DNA of 42,405 bases from positions 1 through 42,405 of IMG/VR virus record IMGVR_UViG_3300047494_000168. One strand, given 5' to 3'. Positions 13,121 to 21,628 of this stretch are shown piece after piece. The position numbers and the translations under genes are program-made. The stretch's first letter is position 1. Each line of letters starts with the position of its first letter. A model generated the notes under the pieces. That model saw only the letters and a program-made list of their open reading frames with translations. It was not told where the DNA came from and ran no database searches. The stretch is from a virus.

Positions 13121-13858
13121 GTGGCAAAGGTAGCCAAGCACGAGGCGATGGACGCAGAGACAGTGGCCGATCTCCTCGGCGTGTCTACGCGGATGCTCAA
13201 TAACTACATCAATCAAAAGGGTTTGCCCTCATCGGGCAGTGGGCGCGCCCGCACCTTCGTCTGGGCGGAGGTGCTGGAGTGGTTCGTCGGGTACCGGCTG
13301 TCGCTGGAGCACGGCGACGGAAGTGGCGGAAATGACGACGCCGATCCGGACGACCCCGTTTCCGGCAACGAGAACATCCGCCAGGCGAACCTGCGCAAGA
13401 CGCGCGCCGAGGCCAACCTAAAGGAGCTGCAGCTGGGTCGGCTGCGCAGCGAGGTCATCAGCATCCAGGATGCAAAGGTTCGACTGGACCGGATGATGGC
13501 GAACCTGCGCGCCCGTCTGCTTGGGATGGCGCCCAAGCTGGCGAACCGGCTGGAGGCGGAGCGCGACCGCACCTCCCGCGAGTCGGCCATCAAGGACGAG
13601 TTGGAGACGCTCTGCCGCGAGATCTCCACCGGCGCCATCGTTGATGTTGAGCCCGATGCCGAAGCCGGCCACGACGCGGAAGACACCGATGTCGTTGACG
13701 AGCTCACCGCGGCCGCCCAGATCGACACGCATGTCCTCGGCCACGTCTTCCGCTATCTCAGCCCGCGCCAGGCCATCGCGGAGGCCAATGAACTCGTCCG
13801 CGCCGCCCGCGACTTCCGGGATCAGGTCAAGGAGTACTTCCGTGCTCGCCACCAGTAG
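13121..13858 (+). CDS. Terminase small subunit (Nu1-like)
   Basis: 245 residues from a GTG with GAGAGG about 10 bases upstream. An N-terminal winged helix-turn-helix (MDAETVADLLGVSTRMLNNY) like lambda Nu1 recognises the packaging site. A charged linker (GNDDADPDDPVSG) and long helices (LRKTRAEANLKELQLGRLRS) serve oligomerisation and contact with the large subunit. The last codons overlap the start of the large subunit in another frame, as expected for a stoichiometric pair. Confidence 0.9.
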   Translation: MAKVAKHEAMDAETVADLLGVSTRMLNNYINQKGLPSSGSGRARTFVWAEVLEWFVGYRLSLEHGDGSGGNDDADPDDPVSGNENIRQANLRKTRAEANLKELQLGRLRSEVISIQDAKVRLDRMMANLRARLLGMAPKLANRLEAERDRTSRESAIKDELETLCREISTGAIVDVEPDAEAGHDAEDTDVVDELTAAAQIDTHVLGHVFRYLSPRQAIAEANELVRAARDFRDQVKEYFRARHQ

Positions 13859-15830
13859 AGAGGGCCTCTCCGCGTTCCACCAGATGCTGCTGGACGCCTG
13901 CGCGCTCATGCGCCCGCCGGAGAAGCTGGACATTGCCGAGTGGGCGGACAAGTACGGGATGCTCTCGGCCGAGGGCTCGGCGATGCCCGGCAAGTGGTAC
14001 ACCTCCAACGCCGAGTACCAGCGCGAGCCCATGCGCGTGCTCAGCCCCGGAACGCCGTATCAGGAGGTCGTGCTCTGCTGGGCGTCGCAGGTCGGCAAGA
14101 CGCAGATCGTGCTCTTCCTGGCCGCGTATCACATCGAGCATGACCCCGCGCCCATCCTCTTCGTCGAGCCCGACGAGAACCTCTGCAAGGTGATCTCGAA
14201 CGACCGCATCACGCCCATGGTGCGCGACACCCCGCGCCTCAAGGCCATCTTCGACGGCGTCAAAGGCAAGAAGGACGCGATGCACAAGCCGTTCCCCGGT
14301 GGCCAGCTCACCTTCGCCTGGGCTAGCTCGCCGGCGCAGATGGCCTCCCGCCCCATCCGCATCCTGGTCACGGACGAGGAGGGCCGCTACGACAAGGCCG
14401 CCAACAAGGAAGGCGATCCGGTCCAGCTCGGCCGCAAGCGCATGGCGACCTTCCGCAACCGCAAGCACGCGCGCGTCTCGTCACCAAACCTGCGGCGAAC
14501 GTGCAGCATCACCAAAGCCTTTGAGGCCAGCGACCAGCGGTATTACTACGTCCCCTGCCCGCAGTGCGGCCACATGCAGACGCTGGTGTGGGAGCAGGTC
14601 AAGTGGCCGGAGGGCCGCCCCGAGGACGCCTTCTACGTCTGCGAGTCCTTCGGCTGCGAGATCACCGAGGCCGACAAGTTCACCATGGTGCGCGACGGCG
14701 AGTGGCGCGCCCACAACCCCGGCGCCCGCACCGCCGGCTTCCACCTCAACGCGCTCTACTCCACCATCGGCTATACCTGGGCGGAGATCGCCGCCGACTA
14801 CCTCAAGGCGCAGGGCATACCCTCCGAGCTGCAGGTGTTCACCAACACCGTCCTCGCGCTGCCCTGGGACGAAGAGGCCGAGGGTGCGGACCTCAACGAG
14901 CTGCAGAAGCGCGTGGAGGAGTACCCCGCGCCCGCCCCGGCCTGGTGCATCATCGTCACCTGCGGTGCGGACGTGCAGCCGGACCGCATCGAGGCCACCA
15001 AGTGGGGCTGGGGGCTCGACCAGGTCTCCGGCGCGCTGGAGCACCGCATCTTCTACGGTGCCACCTCGAACGCCCGCGGCGGTGCTTGGGCGGAGTTCGA
15101 TGCCTGGCGGCGGCTGCGCGTGCAGCATGAGAGCGGCCTGGACCTGCCCGTCGGCTGCACCTTCGTGGACTCCGGCGACGGCAACCGCACCCAGGCCGTG
15201 TACGAGTACTGCCGCGCGCATGAGGCCGGCAAGGTCTTCGCCTGCAAGGGCAGCTCGCTGCGCGGCGCGCCGCTGGCGTCGGAGGCCAAGCGCGTCGGCA
15301 AGCAGAAGACCCTGCTGGTCATGGTCGGCAGCTCCACCGCGAAGGATATGATCTTCTCCAGGCTCAAGATCACGGACCCCGAAGCTCCGGGCTACATCCA
15401 CTTCCCCAGCGGCGTGGAGGCCGGGTGCGGCAAGGAATACTTCGAGCATCTCACTGCAGAGGCCCTCGTTACGAGGCAAACTAGAAGCGGAGCCGTCTCC
15501 ACATGGGAAAAACTCAGTCGCCGCAACGAAGCTCTGGATTGCGCGGTCTACGCCTACGCGGCGCAGGTCTTCGCCAAAGCGAAGCTGCCGTTGCTGGCCA
15601 GGCAGCTGGCGCTCAAGGCCGCCAAGGTAGCTCCGGAGCTGCTGGCCGCGCGCCAGGCGGCGTGGGCCCAGCGCGCGGCGCAGGAGGCCACCTGGCGCAG
15701 CTCCATTCCCCCGTCCACGTCACCGGCGTCCTCGCCTGCATCACCCTTGCCGCCTGAGCGCCGCCGCCGCCCCAAAGCCCGCGTCCTCCGCCGGCCGGGA
15801 GCGGACTGGATTCGCAGCCCGCTGGGGTAG
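13842..15830 (+). CDS. Terminase large subunit (GpA family)
   Basis: 662 residues, GTG start with CAAGGAG 8 bases upstream, inside the end of the small subunit gene. ATPase: Walker A WASQVGKT (residues 80-87), Walker B IRILVTDEE (D178, E179). A zinc-like CPQCG and a later cysteine pair follow the ATPase. The nuclease half has the RNase-H-like strand CGADVQPDRIE, a second acidic site VDSGDGN and the family-typical NEALDCAVYAYAA. It packages DNA into the prohead and cuts concatemers; the GpA type implies cos packaging with cohesive ends. The Pro/Arg-rich C-terminal tail should dock on the portal. Confidence 0.95.
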   Translation: MLATSREGLSAFHQMLLDACALMRPPEKLDIAEWADKYGMLSAEGSAMPGKWYTSNAEYQREPMRVLSPGTPYQEVVLCWASQVGKTQIVLFLAAYHIEHDPAPILFVEPDENLCKVISNDRITPMVRDTPRLKAIFDGVKGKKDAMHKPFPGGQLTFAWASSPAQMASRPIRILVTDEEGRYDKAANKEGDPVQLGRKRMATFRNRKHARVSSPNLRRTCSITKAFEASDQRYYYVPCPQCGHMQTLVWEQVKWPEGRPEDAFYVCESFGCEITEADKFTMVRDGEWRAHNPGARTAGFHLNALYSTIGYTWAEIAADYLKAQGIPSELQVFTNTVLALPWDEEAEGADLNELQKRVEEYPAPAPAWCIIVTCGADVQPDRIEATKWGWGLDQVSGALEHRIFYGATSNARGGAWAEFDAWRRLRVQHESGLDLPVGCTFVDSGDGNRTQAVYEYCRAHEAGKVFACKGSSLRGAPLASEAKRVGKQKTLLVMVGSSTAKDMIFSRLKITDPEAPGYIHFPSGVEAGCGKEYFEHLTAEALVTRQTRSGAVSTWEKLSRRNEALDCAVYAYAAQVFAKAKLPLLARQLALKAAKVAPELLAARQAAWAQRAAQEATWRSSIPPSTSPASSPASPLPPERRRRPKARVLRRPGADWIRSPLG

Positions 15831-15887
15831 CTGATTCCTCGCAAAAATCTATGTTTTTTATCAGAATTGCAGCGAAATGATGCAGAT

Positions 15888-15917
15888 TTGACCGTTTTTC
15901 CGGCGTACCTGTAACAC
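15888..15917 (+). promoter_or_regulatory. Late promoter 1, predicted leaderless
   Basis: TTGACC (15888-15893), 18 bases, TAACAC (15912-15917), 6 bases, GTG 15924. The -35 starts exactly 36 bases before the start codon. An A/T-rich stretch (15838-15900) precedes it. Confidence 0.65.
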
Positions 15918-15923
15918 CTTGCG

Positions 15924-16520
15924 GTGAGCTCCTTCCCGCTGCCCCCGCCGCTGCTGCCCGCCAAGAGTCTGCCGCCGCGCCTGCGTGGGGGTGACCTGCT
16001 GGCCTTCTCCGTGCAGACCAACCTGCCGGCGGGCTTCACCCTCCTGTACATCCTCACCGCTGTGATCGCGGGCGTGCCCACGCGCATCACGCTGGCTGCG
16101 GTGGTCGTCAGCGCCACGGGCCTGGCCAGCTTCAGCGTCCCCGGCACCACCACCACGGCCTGGCTGCAGGGGCGGTATAGCTGGCTGCTCTTCCAGGTGG
16201 ATGCCAGCGGCAACCGCGACCAGCTCGCGGAGGGCGAGATCTACATCGAGGCCGACCCCGCCGGCACGGCCGTCCCGGACCCGCGCAGCTACAACCAGAA
16301 GCTGCTGGACTCCATCCGCCAGGTCCTCGCAGGTGCCGTCACCAGCGACGTCACCATGTACAAGATCGGCGGCCGCGAGGTCACGAAGATGCCGCGCCTG
16401 GACCTGATGAAGTGGGAGGCGCTCATCGCCTCCCGCGTTCGCCGGGAGCGCGTCCGCCGCGGCCAGTCCGTCGACACCCGCACGCTCGGTATCACCTTCG
16501 GCGGCAGGGGGCAGGTATGA
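15924..16520 (+). CDS. gpW-like head-tail joining protein with N-terminal beta domain
   Basis: 198 residues from a leaderless GTG. It lies where lambda W lies, between large terminase and portal. The C-terminal 65 residues (LLDSIRQVLAGAVTSDVTMY, KIGGREV, LMKWEALIASRVRRERVRRG) follow the gpW pattern of helix, short sheet, helix and basic tail. The first 110 residues are a beta-rich extra domain (GFTLLYILTAVIAGVPTRIT) not found in lambda gpW. Expected role: closing the head after packaging. Its stop overlaps the next ATG (ATGA). Confidence 0.65.
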   Translation: MSSFPLPPPLLPAKSLPPRLRGGDLLAFSVQTNLPAGFTLLYILTAVIAGVPTRITLAAVVVSATGLASFSVPGTTTTAWLQGRYSWLLFQVDASGNRDQLAEGEIYIEADPAGTAVPDPRSYNQKLLDSIRQVLAGAVTSDVTMYKIGGREVTKMPRLDLMKWEALIASRVRRERVRRGQSVDTRTLGITFGGRGQV

Positions 16521-16618
16521 AGATCCTTCTCGGTCTGCTCATCTTCCAAGGCATCTTCTTCCTTGCGTTCTCTGGTTTGGCTCTGGTTGATGTCTGCCGC
16601 AAATGGAGGCGGCGCTGA
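16517..16618 (+). CDS. 33-residue single-pass membrane protein
   Basis: MKILLGLLIFQGIFFLAFSG then LALVDVCRKWRRR: one membrane helix with a positively charged cytoplasmic end. The start sits in the ATGA overlap with the W-like gene and the stop in a TGATG overlap with the next small gene. Too small for routine annotation but supported by the coupling at both ends and by its clean hydrophobic pattern. Role unknown. Confidence 0.55.
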   Translation: MKILLGLLIFQGIFFLAFSGLALVDVCRKWRRR

Positions 16619-16749
16619 TGAGCCTCTTCGATCTCATTCTCTTTGATTGCCTGAAGCTCGTCTTCACAGCCGCCGGCGTGCTCTTCGGCGTGCTGCTCAT
16701 CATCGGCATGATCCACACCGCCCGCGACATTTTCCGAGGTAACCGCTGA
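16618..16749 (+). CDS. 43-residue single-pass membrane protein
   Basis: MSLFDLILFDCLKLVFTAAG followed by VLFGVLLIIGMIHTARDIFR: one membrane helix, basic end. Joined by TGATG overlaps to the preceding small gene and to the portal gene. Two tiny membrane proteins inserted between W and portal are unusual in a head cassette; they might act in exclusion, lysis timing or membrane-associated assembly. Function unknown. Confidence 0.55.
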   Translation: MSLFDLILFDCLKLVFTAAGVLFGVLLIIGMIHTARDIFRGNR

Positions 16750-18401
16750 TGCCGATCCTCGACCTCACCGGTGCCAAACCGCTCGACGGCTACCGCTCTG
16801 CGAAGCTGGGCCGCCGCACGCTGGATGCGGGCAGCATCCCCGGCCTGGTTCCCGGTTCCGGCAGCGGCGGCTTCGCGGCGGCCAAGCTCACGCGGCTCAC
16901 GCTGGACTTCATAGCCCGCTCGCGCTCGGCCGACCAGGACCTCTTCGGCGACAACATCCGCCTGCGCGCCCGCGCCCGCAAGCTCGCGCTGGACAACCCC
17001 CACGCCCGCAAGTTCCTGGCGATGGTGAAGCAGAACGTGGTGGGGGCCAAGGGCATACGGATGAAGTCCAAGGTCACCGGCGTCAACGGCAAGGAGACTG
17101 CGGCCACCGAGAAGATCAACCAGCGCATCGAGGAGGAGTGGGCGCGCTGGTGCCGCCCCGGCCGCTGCACCGCAGACGGCAAGTTCAGCTTCGCCGAGCT
17201 GCAGCAGATGGCCATCGTCAACATCGCGCGCGAAGGCGAAAACATCCTCAAGGATGTCTATGGCCGCCAGTTCAACGACACCGGCTACGCCCTGCAGCCG
17301 CTCGATAACGACCAGCTCGACGACACCATGATGGTATCGCTGCCGGACGACGCCAGCATCCGCATGGGCGTCGAGGTCGATAAGTACCGCCGCGCCCAGG
17401 CCTATCACCTGTGGAACGGCCACCCGCAGGACATCATCGCCAGCACGCGCACGCGCACCCGGGTGCCGGCCGCGCAGATCACCCACACCGCCGTGTGGGA
17501 GCGCCCCGGCCAGACCCGCGGATACACCTGGATGTCGGCGGCCATCCTGCCGCTCAATATGTACGGCGGCTTTGAGGAGGCCACGCTCGTCGCCAGCCGC
17601 GCCTCGGCCGCCAAGTTCATGGTCATCGAAAACCCCGCCGACGATGGCTACATCGACGACGACGAGGACCAGGAGGGCGCGGATCGCAACCCCGACGGCA
17701 CCCAGCAGATGACCGCCAACTCCGGCGAAATCCTCAGCCTGGACCCCGGCGCAACGGCCAAGTTCATCGACCCGCGCTTCCCGATGAACACGTACAAGGA
17801 GTTTTCGCAGGCCGCGCTGCGCTCTGTTGCGAGCGGGCTGCTGGTCAGCTATCCCTCCCTGGCGAACGACCTGGAGGGAGTCAACTTCAGCTCCATCCGC
17901 GCCGGCCTGCTAGATGAGCGCGACTGCTGGCGGCTGATCCAGCGCTGGTTCATCGACCACTTCTGCGAAGAGATCCGCATGAAGTGGCTCAGGTTCGCCC
18001 TGCTCACCACGCTTTCGGACATCACGCTCACCCCCGCGCAGATGGAGCAGGTGGCCTGGATGCCCCGCGGCTGGGCCTGGGTGGACCCGCAGAAGGACGC
18101 GGACTCCATCATCCTCAAGCTCGGCGAAGGCCTCACCACCTATGAGAAGGAGGCGGGCGAGATGGGCGAGGACTGGCAGGAGATCGTCAAGCAGCGCGCC
18201 AAGGAGCAGGAGTACTTCGAGGAGCTCGAGGTGCAGTTCGGCGTAGACATATCCGGCGACCAGGCCGGCAAGGGCGTCGCGGCGGTGACTGAGACGTACG
18301 TCGACCAGGAGGGCGGCGGCGCGACCGGCGGCGCGGCCAAGACCGGCGCGGCCGGGGCAGCGAAGGCCGGCAAGGGCAAGAAGAAGGGCGGCGGCAAGTG
18401 A
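16749..18401 (+). CDS. Portal protein (lambda gpB family)
   Basis: 550 residues; ATG overlaps the previous TGA. The N-terminal part (SADQDLFGDNIRLRARARKL, then NPHARKFLAMVKQNVVG) and the core (VDKYRRAQAYHLW, RGYTWMSAAI, YKEFSQAALRSVASGLLVSY) fit the lambda-type portal, which forms the dodecameric ring for DNA entry and tail attachment. The C-terminal 50 residues are Gly/Ala/Lys-rich (GGGATGGAAKTGAAGAAKAG) and probably disordered. It follows the terminase cassette as in lambda. Confidence 0.93.
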   Translation: MPILDLTGAKPLDGYRSAKLGRRTLDAGSIPGLVPGSGSGGFAAAKLTRLTLDFIARSRSADQDLFGDNIRLRARARKLALDNPHARKFLAMVKQNVVGAKGIRMKSKVTGVNGKETAATEKINQRIEEEWARWCRPGRCTADGKFSFAELQQMAIVNIAREGENILKDVYGRQFNDTGYALQPLDNDQLDDTMMVSLPDDASIRMGVEVDKYRRAQAYHLWNGHPQDIIASTRTRTRVPAAQITHTAVWERPGQTRGYTWMSAAILPLNMYGGFEEATLVASRASAAKFMVIENPADDGYIDDDEDQEGADRNPDGTQQMTANSGEILSLDPGATAKFIDPRFPMNTYKEFSQAALRSVASGLLVSYPSLANDLEGVNFSSIRAGLLDERDCWRLIQRWFIDHFCEEIRMKWLRFALLTTLSDITLTPAQMEQVAWMPRGWAWVDPQKDADSIILKLGEGLTTYEKEAGEMGEDWQEIVKQRAKEQEYFEELEVQFGVDISGDQAGKGVAAVTETYVDQEGGGATGGAAKTGAAGAAKAGKGKKKGGGK

Positions 18402-18406
18402 GATCC

Positions 18407-18646
18407 ATGGAGCTCGGCCAGATCGGCTATGAGGCCTACCGCAACTCCACGGACGGGATCTCGCTCGTCACCGGCGCGCTGATCCCGCAGTGGAAGTTGC
18501 TCAACAGCTCCGTGCAGAACGCCTGGGCCATCGCAGCGGCGGCCGTTGCCATGCACGTGATGGATGAGTACTCCACGGAGCTCAACGGCAGGCTGCAAAA
18601 ACTCGGCCAAAAACTCCCAATTCCTCCTCAAGAAGGCCAGATTTGA
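18407..18646 (+). CDS. Small head-module protein
   Basis: 79 residues starting MELGQIGYEAYRNSTDGISL. Short helical proteins with this opening (G..AY..Y/N... W..L....Q.AW..AA.AV) commonly sit next to portal genes in lambdoid phages; the role is unknown. A GTG at 18398 overlapping the portal stop is the alternative start. A promoter for the capsid gene lies in its last codons. Confidence 0.65.
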   Translation: MELGQIGYEAYRNSTDGISLVTGALIPQWKLLNSSVQNAWAIAAAAVAMHVMDEYSTELNGRLQKLGQKLPIPPQEGQI

Positions 18647-18672
18647 CACGAAATCGAGCGGCGACGGATAAA
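18643..18672 (+). promoter_or_regulatory. Late promoter 2, for protease-capsid gene
   Basis: TTGACA (18643-18648), 18 bases, GATAAA (18667-18672), 9 bases, ATG 18682. Leader predicted at 0-3 bases. This is the best -35/-10 pair of the late set, fitting the need for much capsid protein. Confidence 0.7.
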
Positions 18673-18681
18673 CCCGGTGCG

Positions 18682-20883
18682 ATGTCCACGTCTCAGCGCG
18701 CCCACAAACCCGTTCCCGGCATCCTCGCGTCGATCACCGCCGCGGCGGCCAAAGCTGGCGTCAAAAAGCCGGAGCTGGACGAGCGCGGCATTCCGAAGAA
18801 GCTGGGCGAGCAGTTCCGCCGCAGCGCGGTGGACACCTCCAGCGGCTTCGACAAGGAAGCCGGCACGGTCACCATGGCCTTCAGCTCGGAGACCCCGGTC
18901 GACCGCTGGTACGGCGTGGAGGTCCTCTCGCACGAGAAAGGTGCCATCCGCACCGGCCGCCTCAAGGGCGGCGTCTCGCTGCTCTTCAACCACGACTACG
19001 ACAAGCAGCTCGGCCGCTCGGTTAGCTGGCAGCTGCGGGACGACAAGACCGGCGAGATCACCGCGCGCTTCGGCCCCAGCCCGCTGGCTCAGGAGAAGAT
19101 GGCCGACGTCGAGGCCGGCATCCTGGTCGATGTCAGCTTCGGCTACATCGTGCACGAGTGGGAGATCACCGAGGACAAGAACGGTGTCCGCACCTACCTG
19201 GCCGTCGATTGGGAGCCCCTCGAGGTCTCGCTGGTCACCGTGCCGGCAGACCCCACCGTCGGCGTCGGCCGTGGCGCGGAGCCGGTGGAGGTCAAGGTCC
19301 GCAGCTTCCGCAGCTTCGATTCGGCCAGCGAAACAGTCCCGCCCGTCCCCGATGCCACCCGCACCGCCGATCCGGACGAGGACGACGACGACGAGGATGA
19401 CGACCCCGAGCCCGACCCGGAAGACGACCGCTCGGCCCAGCCAGTTTTAGATCCGCCCATTCCAGCAACGCAAAGGACCACCATCATGGCAGAAGAGACC
19501 GTAGACCTCGCAGCCCAGAATGAGACGCGCAAGGCAGGTCTGCGCGCTCTCCACACCGCCTACCCCGAGGCGTTCACCGCGCGCGCCCTCGAGGCCGCCA
19601 TCGCCCTGGACGTTCCCTTGGCCGATGCCAAGCGCAGCATCGCTGAGCGCATCATCACGGACGCGGAAAAGAGCGACGTACCCACCGTCGGCGAGGACAC
19701 CTTTGGCCGCATGAGCGCGAAGGAGATCCGCAACTACTCCATCGCCGCTGCCTACCGCGCTGCGGTCAACAAGACGAACCCCGGCACCTTCCGCGGCAAG
19801 GAAGAGGGCGGCTTCGAGCGCGAGGTCTCCGAGTCCCTGCTCAAGGAAGCCGAGGACAACGGCGTCCGCACGCTGGGCGCTGGCATCGTCATCCCCAGCG
19901 TGACGAACAAGCGCCTCTGGCAGGCGCAGCTTGAGCGCGCCATCAGCTCCGGCGGCAACGCTGGAACGGCGTCGAACTTCACGGTCGTCAACCCCGACCC
20001 CATCGAGCTGCTCCGCACCCAGACCGGTTGCCTGGCGCTCGGTGCCCGTATGCTCCCCGGCCTCCACGGCGCGATGCAGATGACCCGCCAGAACGCGGCG
20101 GCCAGCAGCTCCTGGCTGGCTGAGCTGGCTGGAATCACCGAGTCGGACCCCGGCTTCGATTTCTTCACCATGAAGCCCAACCGCCTCAGCATCGCGAACG
20201 CTTACACCCGCGACTTCCTGGCGCAGTCGGACTTCGCGATCGAGTCCATCCTCTCCGACGACCGCCGCGAGGTGCTCGGCATCTCGCTGGACACCGCCGG
20301 CATCGCCGGCAGTGGCGTGGCCCCGGTGCCCAAGGGCATGCTGAACTACACCGGCCTCGGTGCGCTCCTGGCTGGCTCCGCGCGCAACGCCAGCACCGGC
20401 GCAGTCACGGCTGGCGCAGGTGGCGCGCCGCTCACCTATGTGGACATCACTCACATGGAGAGCGGGCTGGGCACCGGCAACGCCGGGCAGCTCGGCACCC
20501 CCGCGTGGCTCACCACGTACGGTATCCGTGGCGCCCTGCTCAGCACGCCCAAGACCCCCGGTACCGCGAGCGAGTTCATCTGGCCGGACTCCCCGCTGAA
20601 CTCCCTCGGCCTGCAGGCCGGTCCTCGCGGCTACCAGGCCAAGTGCATCACCAACCCGGCGCTTACCGGCTTCACGGCCAACAGCGTCGCTGGTTGCCAT
20701 GCCATGATCCTCGGCATCTGGAACCAGATGCTGATCGGCGACTGGGGCCTGTCGGAGGTGATCGTCGATCCGTACACCGGAGCCGCGAACGCCACGATCA
20801 ACATCACCGAGCACGCCTTCTACGACATCAACTTCCGCCACATCGCTGCCTTTATCGCCTGCACCTCGGCGGTACCCAGCTAG
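18682..20883 (+). CDS. Prohead protease / HK97-type major capsid protein fusion
   Basis: 733 residues. Residues about 45-210: HK97-type (U35-like) prohead protease with LLFNHD (H104), VSFGY (S152) and the family signature EVSLVTVPADP (181-191). An acidic linker (DPDEDDDDEDDDPEPDPEDD) follows. Residues about 269-733 are the HK97-fold major capsid protein with a helical, scaffold-like delta region first (about 269-370). The protease should cut itself away and trim the capsid during maturation. An internal ATG at codon 269 with AAAGGA upstream may give free capsid protein. The start at 18682 is preferred over TTG 18643, which is the -35 box. Such fusions are known in several phages. Confidence 0.92.
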   Translation: MSTSQRAHKPVPGILASITAAAAKAGVKKPELDERGIPKKLGEQFRRSAVDTSSGFDKEAGTVTMAFSSETPVDRWYGVEVLSHEKGAIRTGRLKGGVSLLFNHDYDKQLGRSVSWQLRDDKTGEITARFGPSPLAQEKMADVEAGILVDVSFGYIVHEWEITEDKNGVRTYLAVDWEPLEVSLVTVPADPTVGVGRGAEPVEVKVRSFRSFDSASETVPPVPDATRTADPDEDDDDEDDDPEPDPEDDRSAQPVLDPPIPATQRTTIMAEETVDLAAQNETRKAGLRALHTAYPEAFTARALEAAIALDVPLADAKRSIAERIITDAEKSDVPTVGEDTFGRMSAKEIRNYSIAAAYRAAVNKTNPGTFRGKEEGGFEREVSESLLKEAEDNGVRTLGAGIVIPSVTNKRLWQAQLERAISSGGNAGTASNFTVVNPDPIELLRTQTGCLALGARMLPGLHGAMQMTRQNAAASSSWLAELAGITESDPGFDFFTMKPNRLSIANAYTRDFLAQSDFAIESILSDDRREVLGISLDTAGIAGSGVAPVPKGMLNYTGLGALLAGSARNASTGAVTAGAGGAPLTYVDITHMESGLGTGNAGQLGTPAWLTTYGIRGALLSTPKTPGTASEFIWPDSPLNSLGLQAGPRGYQAKCITNPALTGFTANSVAGCHAMILGIWNQMLIGDWGLSEVIVDPYTGAANATINITEHAFYDINFRHIAAFIACTSAVPS
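19472..19488 (+). promoter_or_regulatory. Internal ribosome-binding site and start for capsid half
   Basis: AAAGGA (19472-19477) stands 8 bases before an in-frame ATG (19486-19488, MAEETVDLAAQNE) exactly at the border between the acidic linker and the capsid domain. Translation here would yield a 465-residue capsid protein without the protease. Confidence 0.6.
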
Positions 20884-20906
20884 GCCCTCGACACACCCGC
20901 GAAAGT

Positions 20907-20933
20907 GGGGGTGCTGCGAACCTGCTCACCCCC
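20907..20933 (+). terminator. Hairpin after capsid gene
   Basis: GGGGGTG (20907-20913), 13-base loop, CACCCCC (20927-20933). No U-tract. It lies in the 97-base gap after the capsid stop and could act as a partial terminator or protect the capsid mRNA 3' end. Confidence 0.45.
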
Positions 20934-20980
20934 ATACTTACTGAACCACCGCAGCCCACCTCAGCCAGGAGATTCACATC

Positions 20981-21307
20981 ATGTCCAAACTTCTCACCCT
21001 CGCCGCAAGCGCAGCAGCGTTTGGCGCTCGCTACCCCAACGCCGGTGTCATCGACAGCGCCCCGGTCGCCCTGCAGGCCTCGGAGGACGCGACCATTGAC
21101 GTCCAGGCGGCTGCCTTCCGCGGCTACACCACAGGTGACAAGACCGTCTACGTCAAGGCGCAGACCCACTTCTTTGTCGCCGGCGACGTCGTCTCCAAGG
21201 GTGACGTCATCGAGGTCACCGAGTCGGAGGCCCGCTACCTAAAGTCGTGCAATAAGGCCGTGCGAGCCACCGACGAAGAGGTCGGCGCGGCCAAGAAGGG
21301 CAAGTAG
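20981..21307 (+). CDS. Small head protein (FI position)
   Basis: 108 residues, good ribosome-binding site AGGAG 9 bases upstream. A hydrophobic N-terminus (MSKLLTLAASAAAFGARYP) leads to a beta-rich part ending VSKGDVIEVTESEARYLKSC with a basic, Lys-rich tail. It lies where lambda FI lies, between capsid and the FII-like gene. Possible roles are head completion or decoration; no clear homology. Confidence 0.6.
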   Translation: MSKLLTLAASAAAFGARYPNAGVIDSAPVALQASEDATIDVQAAAFRGYTTGDKTVYVKAQTHFFVAGDVVSKGDVIEVTESEARYLKSCNKAVRATDEEVGAAKKGK

Positions 21308-21310
21308 CCC

Positions 21311-21628
21311 ATGCCCTTCGGTAGCGCCGATCTGCGGGCCATCTTCGCGGACACCGGCGTTCCGGTCAGCTTTAACGGGGTGTCGACGTACCCGGACGGC
21401 TCGCCCGTCAAGGGTCTGTTCGACACCCCGATGAGCATCAAGCTCATGGACCAGGGGATCGGGGGCGTGGAGGCCACGCTGCCCGAGCTGCGGCTCCCCT
21501 ATATCGCCTTCAACCCGATGCCCGTCAGCCGGCAGACCGTCCTCGTCGACGGCACCAGCTACCGGGTCTCCGCACCCACGGCCGAGGACGATGGCGCTGT
21601 CCTCTGCTATGAGCTGAAGCAGCTATGA
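21311..21628 (+). CDS. Head-tail joining protein (gpFII-like)
   Basis: 105 residues. GLFDTPMSIKLMDQGIGGVE and the end (QTVLVDGTSYRVSAPTAEDD, then CYELKQL) match the gpFII pattern in which a GxFD strand is followed by a valine-rich strand and a terminal DDG-type turn. The protein should cap the head and form the tail docking site. Overlaps the next gene by ATGA. Confidence 0.75.
   Translation: MPFGSADLRAIFADTGVPVSFNGVSTYPDGSPVKGLFDTPMSIKLMDQGIGGVEATLPELRLPYIAFNPMPVSRQTVLVDGTSYRVSAPTAEDDGAVLCYELKQL

Noticed and set aside
18643-18681. TTG start codons at 18643, 23148, 26496, 28155, 38016 and 10815 (minus)
   Set aside because: These TTGs are the first bases of -35 boxes; proper ATG or GTG starts follow after 36-48 bases.
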